A stretch of 64,000 nucleotides of DNA, taken from Halorussus salinus. Lineage in GTDB: Archaea; Halobacteriota; Halobacteria; Halobacteriales; Haladaptataceae. The stretch spans positions 1 to 64,000 of the forward strand of contig NZ_ML974128.1 of the NCBI RefSeq assembly GCF_004765815.2, in the 5' to 3' direction. The notes under the pieces were generated by a model, which worked only from the letters and a program-made list of their open reading frames with translations, was not told the origin of the DNA and ran no database searches. Shown here piece after piece: positions 58,837 through 64,000 of this stretch; positions within the stretch are counted from its first letter, which is position 1; every line of letters starts with the position of its first letter. The translations under genes and the position numbers were made by a program.

Positions 58837-60798
58837 CTACTCCCGACCGTGTTTGGTCACGCACTTCGAGAGACCGATAATCTCGACCGGCTCGGAGTTG
58901 TCCGGCGAGTAGACGACCATCTGGCCCTTCTCCATGTAGGGCACCTTCCCCTCCAGATTCGCCGGGATGTTGACGCTCTTGATGGCCTCCTCGTCGCCCA
59001 AGTTCAGGACGACCGTCGTGTTTATCTGCTTGAAGACGGCCTCGTGGATGTCCTGAGGGTCTTGGGTGATGAGGAACAGGCCCAATCGCTCCTTGCGGCC
59101 CTGCTTGGCGGCCTCGGTGAACTTCCCGATGACCTTCCGGGCCTGCACGCTGTCGGCGTCGGTCAGGAAGTTGTGGGCCTCGTCCATCCCGACGACCAGC
59201 GGCGTCTCCTTCACGCGGTCGTAGCGCGGCGAGTTCGACAGTTTCTCGTCCACCAGCAGGCTGGCGAGCGCGAGGACGACGACCTCCGTGGCCCGCGAGT
59301 CGTTGACGTGGTAGGTCGGGACCACGGTCAACTGGCCGGGCGTGACGAACGACCGAATCTGGTCGGTGATGGGCCGGGCGTCTTGGTCGAACACGTCGGT
59401 AAACGCCGAGCCGATGACACGGCGCTTGACCGCGTCGTAGGTGGCTTCGTGGACCCGACCCGACTCGTCGAGTTCCTCCCGCAAGGCGGGGTCGTCGATG
59501 TAGTCCACGAACTCCCGGTAGGTCCCCGAGTCGCCGAACTGGTCGAAAAACCGCTTGATGAGCATCGTCAGCGCGTTGTACTGGTTGTCGTTGAGGCTCG
59601 CGCCCGCGACCAGCCACGGTCGATTCCGGACCATCGAGAACGGAATCGTGAACTCCACCTGCTCGGCGCGGTGGTGGTCGGCGGCGTAGGAGCTGTTCCC
59701 GACCTTCGGCACGAACGCCACGGTGTCGTCGTGGCCGCCGTGGGCGACGTTCTCGGCCTCCCACGTGCGCTCGTCGGCGCGGGTCACGTCGGGGTTGTCG
59801 TCGTGCATCTGGGCGTACTCGTCTTGGGGGTCGAACTGCACGACCGCGGCGCGTCGCTCCGCGCCGTCCTCCATCTCGTAGCGTCGCTCGTCGGCGAGGA
59901 ACTGCCGGAGGACGTTCTTCGCGCCGTGGGTCTTCCCCGAACCGGTCCCGCCCGCGACCAGCGTGTGCCGGAAGACCAGCGGGTCGCCGTCGGCGTAGTC
60001 GTCCTTGAGCCGATAGTCGATGGTCGGGGGTTCCGCGGCGGTCTGGACTTTCTCACCGCCGACCGAGAGGTGCCCGAGGAACACGCCGTCCTCGGGCATC
60101 TTCAGCCCGGTCTTGATCTCGGCCTTGTCGCTGGCCTCGCGGACGACAGACTTGGGCTTGGGCACGCGGTCGGTCATCCGACGCTTGAGGTCGGCGTCCG
60201 CGCCGTCTCGTCTCTCGCCGCCTCCGCCGTCCTCGTACAGGATGGCGACCGGTTCGAGGTCCGCCATCAGCTTGTAGTCGGTCTCCTCGATGTCGTCGCG
60301 GCGCATCGCGCGCTTCGAGTGAATCTCGGTCGCGTCGTCCACGCGGTACTCCTGTCGGTATTCGAGCGCGGCGACGCGCGCGAACAACTTCTCGCCGTCG
60401 GGGTAGGGCACGAGGAGGTACTTGCCGACCCGGACCTCCTCGCGGTTGTCGGCGGTGACGTAGGCTTGGAGGTGGGTCTCGTCCTCGTCCTCGCCGATTC
60501 GGAGGCCCTCGGCCGCCGAGAGCGTCCCGATGCCGGTGTCGGTACCCCGCGGGTCGGTGGACACGGCGTCGAATCGGTCGTCGTCGCGCGTGGCTCCGCT
60601 CGACGTGCCGGTCTCGAAGTCGCCCACGTCGAAGTCGTCGTCCGGGCTGTCGCGGTCGGCATCGCCCGAAGTGTCGCCGTCGGCGGTGGAGCTATCGGAG
60701 GAGTTCGCGTCGAAGTCGCCGGTCTCGGAGGGACTCGACTCGGCGCTCGCCGAGTCGTCGTCTTCGTTGGACCTGCTGAAGTCGCCGAGGTCGGTCAT
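58837..60798 (-). CDS. herA: HerA-like DNA translocase/ATPase
   Basis: A 653-residue hexameric ATPase which, with NurA nuclease, resects DNA ends for homologous recombination. The HAS-barrel-like N-terminal part includes THLQAYVTADNREEVRVGKY. Walker A is HTLVAGGTGSGKTHGAKNVL, Walker B is TPLVVGMDEAHNFLTDADSV, a sensor-like LGLFLITQDPQDIHEAVFKQ follows, and the conserved C terminus is EIIGLSKCVTKHGRE. The first 90 residues are disordered and acidic. Read with nurA, 0.5 kb away. Confidence 0.92.
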   Translation of the reverse strand: MTDLGDFSRSNEDDDSASAESSPSETGDFDANSSDSSTADGDTSGDADRDSPDDDFDVGDFETGTSSGATRDDDRFDAVSTDPRGTDTGIGTLSAAEGLRIGEDEDETHLQAYVTADNREEVRVGKYLLVPYPDGEKLFARVAALEYRQEYRVDDATEIHSKRAMRRDDIEETDYKLMADLEPVAILYEDGGGGERRDGADADLKRRMTDRVPKPKSVVREASDKAEIKTGLKMPEDGVFLGHLSVGGEKVQTAAEPPTIDYRLKDDYADGDPLVFRHTLVAGGTGSGKTHGAKNVLRQFLADERRYEMEDGAERRAAVVQFDPQDEYAQMHDDNPDVTRADERTWEAENVAHGGHDDTVAFVPKVGNSSYAADHHRAEQVEFTIPFSMVRNRPWLVAGASLNDNQYNALTMLIKRFFDQFGDSGTYREFVDYIDDPALREELDESGRVHEATYDAVKRRVIGSAFTDVFDQDARPITDQIRSFVTPGQLTVVPTYHVNDSRATEVVVLALASLLVDEKLSNSPRYDRVKETPLVVGMDEAHNFLTDADSVQARKVIGKFTEAAKQGRKERLGLFLITQDPQDIHEAVFKQINTTVVLNLGDEEAIKSVNIPANLEGKVPYMEKGQMVVYSPDNSEPVEIIGLSKCVTKHGRE

Positions 60799-60955
60799 CG
60801 TTTCCCGGCAATGGGCGCATGGGACAAACAGGTTTCCCTCCGGCGCGGGTCCTTCCCGCCTACACGCGTCCGGTCTCCGGCCACCGCGGCCTCGCGCGTG
60901 CGAAGACTTCCCGCGAACGGGTCCCTTTTACATTCTCGTGACGTACGTTCGGGTC

Positions 60956-61306
60956 ATGCTACTCATCCGTGGCGAAGCAGGGGGCACCACCCTCACCGGC
61001 ACGCTGTACGAGCGAGGGGAGCGCGCGCCGCGGTTCAAGGGCGCACCCGACGAGGACGCCCCCTACGTGTGGGTCTGCGACGAGTTCTATCAGGTCGAGA
61101 GCGGCGGCACGGTCCAGAAGGTAGACGGCGAGGAGGTCAACGTCGCGTTCGAGTCGCCGATGCCCCGCGGGTTCGACACCCGCGAGCAGGCGACCGAGGC
61201 CGCCGAGGACCACATCCGGACGCAGTTCGCGCGCATCGGCATCGAAGCCGACGACGTGGAGATTACCGTCGAGAAGCAGGATGTCGAGACCGCGGAACCC
61301 CGATAG
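60956..61306 (+). CDS. Small haloarchaeal protein between herA and nurA (DUF7113-like)
   Basis: A 116-residue protein from the ATG at 60956 (MLLIRGEAGGTTLTGTLYER). It is beta-rich and contains APDEDAPYVWVCDEFYQVES, VNVAFESPMPRGFDTREQAT and EDHIRTQFARIGIEADDVEI. I recall the family as DUF7113; function unknown. It is divergent from herA and convergent with nurA, so a link to DNA end processing is only suggested by place. Confidence 0.65.
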   Translation: MLLIRGEAGGTTLTGTLYERGERAPRFKGAPDEDAPYVWVCDEFYQVESGGTVQKVDGEEVNVAFESPMPRGFDTREQATEAAEDHIRTQFARIGIEADDVEITVEKQDVETAEPR

Positions 61307-61335
61307 ATTCGGTTTTTCGCTGCGTCGGTCGCCGC

Positions 61336-62595
61336 TCAGTAGTCCCGTCCCCAGCGGACCGCGTTGTAGTTCTCGTCGAGTTCGGTGTCCAGCGAGTTCT
61401 CGAAGGACTTGACGAGCGACCCGACGCTCCCGCGGTCGATGGCCGCGAGGTCGTCGGCCTTCGCGATTGCGCGAGGAGGGCCGCGCTGGAGCGCGACTTC
61501 TTGGAGAATCTGACGTTCGATTCGTTCTCGCGTCGCCTCGTCTTTGGTGAAGACCTTCGGGGCCTCGATTTTGAACACGAGGTCCCGGCGCGGGTCGTAC
61601 ACCATACAGAAGGTGACCTTGTACTCCTCGGGGTCGAGGCTCCGGTCGAGGTGCGGGTTGTCGGGGTCGTCGAAGAAGCCGTCGAGGCCCGCGCGCGACT
61701 CGAACCAGTTGGTCAGCGTCAGGTCGTCGGTCAACCGCTCGAACTCCCCGCCCACGAGTTCACGGCGTTCGAGAATCTGGGCGAACAGGCCCGCGTCGTG
61801 GGCCCACGGCACCGGGCCGAAGTCGGTCTCGCGCTTGAGCGTCCGGACGACGGACTTCGCGGAGACGTTCTTGACGAACCCGGCGAGAGGCACCCCGCGC
61901 TCGGCGAACGTCTCGACCAGTTCGACGTAGTTTTCGAGGATGCGCGAGACGTGTTCGGAGTCCTCGAAGAGGTCGGTCAGGACCGAACTCCGGGCGTACC
62001 ACCGGAGGACGCCTTTCGGGTAGATGGGACCGTCGAGGAGCAGGAAGTCGCTCACGCGGTCGGCGTGTTCCAAGGCGTGACTGCTCTCGGCGAGGTAGAG
62101 CGCCAGCGCGTGAACCACGTCCTCCTCGTACTGGTTCTCCGGGAGGTGGGTATGGACGATGCGGCGCTTGCTCCCCTCGCCGTACGCCTCCCAGTCGGTG
62201 CCGAACGTCTTCGAGGTGTCGTTCGAGTGGAGCGCCTTCACGACGGTCCGGCAGTCGTGGAGGTCCAACTCCGAGGGCGTGGCGCTCATCGCGGCGTGGG
62301 CCACGTCGAGAACTAGTCCGTTCTTGAACGGCCGGGGGTTCAGCGTCCCGGCGTCGAGGCCGTGGGTCGTCGGGAAGGGCGGCTCTTCGAGGGCGATCTC
62401 CTCGCAGTTCGCCCGGCGGCGCGACTGGTCGCCGAGCGCTTCGAGAATCGGCTCGGCCGCGTCGCCGTACAGCGGGTCGAGGTAGTGTTCCCACACGTCC
62501 TCGGCGGCGTCCCGGTGGTCTCGGTCCTCGGCGTCGTAGTCGATGTGGTCGGCCAACCCCGCGATGCCGTCGAAATGCACCGGGTCGAGGGTCAT
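61336..62595 (-). CDS. nurA: NurA-type 5'-3' nuclease
   Basis: A 419-residue protein from the ATG at 62595 (MTLDPVHFDGIAGLADHIDY). The NurA fold is indicated by THGLDAGTLNPRPFKNGLVL (first acidic metal ligand), FLLLDGPIYPKGVLRWYARS (second), GVPLAGFVKNVSAKSVVRTL, and KVTFCMVYDPRRDLVFKIEA with the C-terminal NYNAVRWGRDY. It is the nuclease partner of HerA in end resection. The frame open to 63072 is GC-rich shadow sequence over a repeat. Confidence 0.9.
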   Translation of the reverse strand: MTLDPVHFDGIAGLADHIDYDAEDRDHRDAAEDVWEHYLDPLYGDAAEPILEALGDQSRRRANCEEIALEEPPFPTTHGLDAGTLNPRPFKNGLVLDVAHAAMSATPSELDLHDCRTVVKALHSNDTSKTFGTDWEAYGEGSKRRIVHTHLPENQYEEDVVHALALYLAESSHALEHADRVSDFLLLDGPIYPKGVLRWYARSSVLTDLFEDSEHVSRILENYVELVETFAERGVPLAGFVKNVSAKSVVRTLKRETDFGPVPWAHDAGLFAQILERRELVGGEFERLTDDLTLTNWFESRAGLDGFFDDPDNPHLDRSLDPEEYKVTFCMVYDPRRDLVFKIEAPKVFTKDEATRERIERQILQEVALQRGPPRAIAKADDLAAIDRGSVGSLVKSFENSLDTELDENYNAVRWGRDY

Positions 62596-62693
62596 GGGAA
62601 ACTGGTTCTCGCCTTTCCGGCAAAAAGGGTTGGGTTCGACTCGGTTTCGGTTCTGCTTCTGTGATTGGTCGCTTCGATTCGGTCGAGGTGGCG

Positions 62694-62858
62694 AGAAGCT
62701 AGCTTTAGGCTTGAGCAGAGGAGTCTGCCGCACCGCAACCCCCGCACAGCACCGCATCGGCCTCACACCTCCCCAACCTCCTGCGGTCCTCGCTGCGCTG
62801 CGGTCCTTGTTCCCTCGCGCGGTGGGCGCGGCGCATCCACGCCGCGCCCGCACGCGCC
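62694..62858 (-). repeat. Dispersed GC-rich hairpin repeat, copy E (in the 62596-63004 gap)
   Basis: Read on minus: a 10-bp hairpin (gggcgcggcg / cgccgcgccc, 62824-62849), then cgcgcgaggga, a spacer, gaggttggggaggtgtgagg (about 62762-62781), gcggt iterations, and finally ctcaagcctaaagctagctt (about 62698-62717). The end block matches copy A almost exactly. This shows that the whole element of about 145-165 bp is shared. Confidence 0.65.
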
Positions 62859-62859
62859 G

Positions 62860-62934
62860 GAGTGGATGGTTCCGAGTCGTTCCCGAGTGGATGGTTCCGA
62901 GTCGTTCCCGAGTGGATGGTTCCGGGTCGCTCCC
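62860..62934. repeat. Three tandem 25-bp repeats
   Basis: The unit gagtggatggttccgagtcg plus ttccc occurs at 62860-62884 and 62885-62909 exactly, and at 62910-62934 with two changes. It sits between repeat copy E and the gpmI gene. Confidence 0.75.
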
Positions 62935-63004
62935 ACTTCCTGAACCCCGTTTCGTCGTTGCCGAAGCCGAAGAGTAGTTAGGATACGACGCCCTGCCTTC
63001 GCGC

Positions 63005-64000
63005 ATGAAGGCCGCGCTCATCGTTCTCGACGGGTGGGGACTGGGAAGTGAAGACGGAGGACGCAACGCCATCGAAGCCGCCGAGACGCCGAACTTCGAC
63101 CGGTACGCCGAGGAGGGAGCCTACGGCACGCTGAACGTGACCGGGCGGCGGGTCGGCCTGCCCGACGGCCAGATGGGCAACAGCGAGGTCGGCCACCTCA
63201 ACATCGGCGCGGGCCGGGTGGTCAAACAGGAGTACACCCGCATCGAGGACGCCATCCGGAACGGCGAGTTGGGCGACAACGAGGCCGTCGCGTCGGCGTT
63301 CGACTACGCCGACGAGAACGACGGCCGGGTCCACTTCATGGGCCTCGTGAGCGAGGGCGGCGTCCACTCCGACCAGCACCACCTCTACGCGCTCATCGAG
63401 TTGGCCGCCGAGCAGGGCGTCGATGCGGTCACGCACGCGTTCACCGACGGGCGGGACACCGCGCCCGAGAGCGGCGCGGGGTTCTTGAGCGAGTTGCAGA
63501 CGGTCATCGACCGCGAGGAGACCGGCGACGTGGCGACCGTCTCGGGGCGGTACTACGCGATGGACCGCGACCAGAACTGGGAGCGCACCAAGCGCGCCTA
63601 CGACGCCATCGTGAACCGGGAGGCGGAGTACGAGGCCTCCTCGGCGGTCGAAGCGGTCGAGCAGAGTTACGAGCGCGAGACGACCGACGAGTTCGTGGAA
63701 CCGACGCTCGTCTCGGGCGGTCCCGCCCTCGAATCCGGCGACGCCGCGGTGTTCTTCAACTTCCGGTCGGACCGCGCCAGACAGCTCACGCGGATGCTCG
63801 CGGACATCGACCCGGTGTGGGCGTTCGACACCTCGCCCCCCGAGATACTGCTGGCGACGATGACTCAGTACGACGCGGAGTTCGACCTGCCGGTCGCGTT
63901 CCCGCCCCACCAGCCCGAGGACACGCTCGGCGAGGTGCTGGCGGAGAACGGCCTCACGCAACTGCGCATCGCCGAATCGGAGAAGTACGCCCACGTCACC
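63005..64000 (+). CDS. gpmI: 2,3-bisphosphoglycerate-independent phosphoglycerate mutase, N-terminal part (runs off window)
   Basis: The frame from ATG 63005 starts MKAALIVLDGWGLGSEDGGR and stays open for 332 codons to the edge. It shows the first metal site (VLDGWG), the catalytic Ser region (GLPDGQMGNSEVGHLNIGAG), VSEGGVHSDQHHLYALIELA, THAFTDGRDTAPESGAGFLS and YYAMDRDQNWERTKRAYDAI. It interconverts 3- and 2-phosphoglycerate in glycolysis with two manganese ions. About the last third is outside the window. Confidence 0.95.
   Translation, partial: MKAALIVLDGWGLGSEDGGRNAIEAAETPNFDRYAEEGAYGTLNVTGRRVGLPDGQMGNSEVGHLNIGAGRVVKQEYTRIEDAIRNGELGDNEAVASAFDYADENDGRVHFMGLVSEGGVHSDQHHLYALIELAAEQGVDAVTHAFTDGRDTAPESGAGFLSELQTVIDREETGDVATVSGRYYAMDRDQNWERTKRAYDAIVNREAEYEASSAVEAVEQSYERETTDEFVEPTLVSGGPALESGDAAVFFNFRSDRARQLTRMLADIDPVWAFDTSPPEILLATMTQYDAEFDLPVAFPPHQPEDTLGEVLAENGLTQLRIAESEKYAHVT

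Noticed and set aside
58849-62316. Very long plus-strand open frame opposite herA and nurA
   Set aside because: It is the mirror of GC-rich real genes: residue use is Val/Arg/Gly-rich without motifs, while herA and nurA on the minus strand have complete family signatures.
62860-62934. Possible CRISPR or replication-origin iterons
   Set aside because: Only three head-to-tail copies without spacers, and no replication initiator gene nearby.

Overview
The window is chromosomal DNA from an extremely halophilic archaeon (class Halobacteria). The evidence is high GC with strong G/C at third codon positions, very acidic proteins, TATA-type archaeal promoters, archaeal ribosomal protein sets (eL32, eL19, eS4, Rpp29), two intron-free tRNA genes without encoded CCA, and many haloarchaea-restricted families. 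The genus cannot be fixed from this stretch alone.

Layout. 0-0.3 kb: the edge of an IS200/IS605-type element. 0.3-9.8 kb: a metallophosphoesterase, a Vms1-like release factor, a disulfide oxidoreductase, SecY, a bat-type regulator divergent from a DUF4188 gene, and a HAD phosphatase. 9.9-22.8 kb: a 24-gene S10/spc translation operon on the minus strand, from a SPOUT RNA methyltransferase and uL3 down to uL15. 23.0-25.4 kb: tRNA-Gly followed by what I read as a peptide-modification (RiPP-like) cassette: an ATP-grasp ligase, a PqqD-like/M50 membrane protease and a convergent 36-residue candidate precursor. 25.5-31.3 kb: thiamine-binding protein, mch, a small toxin-antitoxin pair, a RecA-like protein, beta-RFAP synthase and a glycosyltransferase. 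31.5-36.4 kb: ilvD, an AT-rich foreign gene, a methyltransferase and a BKACE enzyme. 36.4-38.2 kb: small and decayed genes of a probable provirus remnant lying at the 3' end of tRNA-Pro. 38.3-45 kb: aspartoacylase-like enzyme, truB, cmk, DUF106, a frameshifted lipoprotein and adk. 45-51 kb: thrB, ric, pdxS, DUF1405, a CARF-like regulator, an AT-rich membrane gene and DUF2240. 51.5-64 kb: HAD, a divergent PyrF, mptA, NAD kinase, a KaiC-like ATPase with a glycine-rich tail, UspA, herA, nurA and the start of gpmI.

Themes. Translation and protein export dominate (ribosomal proteins, RNase P, SecY, DUF106, TruB, Vms1). SecY and the adk-DUF106-cmk-truB block have been split away from the end of the spc cluster. 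Three genes for tetrahydromethanopterin biosynthesis or use (mptA, beta-RFAP synthase, mch) fall in the window. HerA and NurA give a DNA end-resection pair. Intergenic gaps from 39 to 63 kb carry at least five copies of a GC-rich hairpin-bearing dispersed repeat. Three AT-rich islands (33.3-33.9, 36.4-36.9, 49.6-50.5 kb) look recently acquired.
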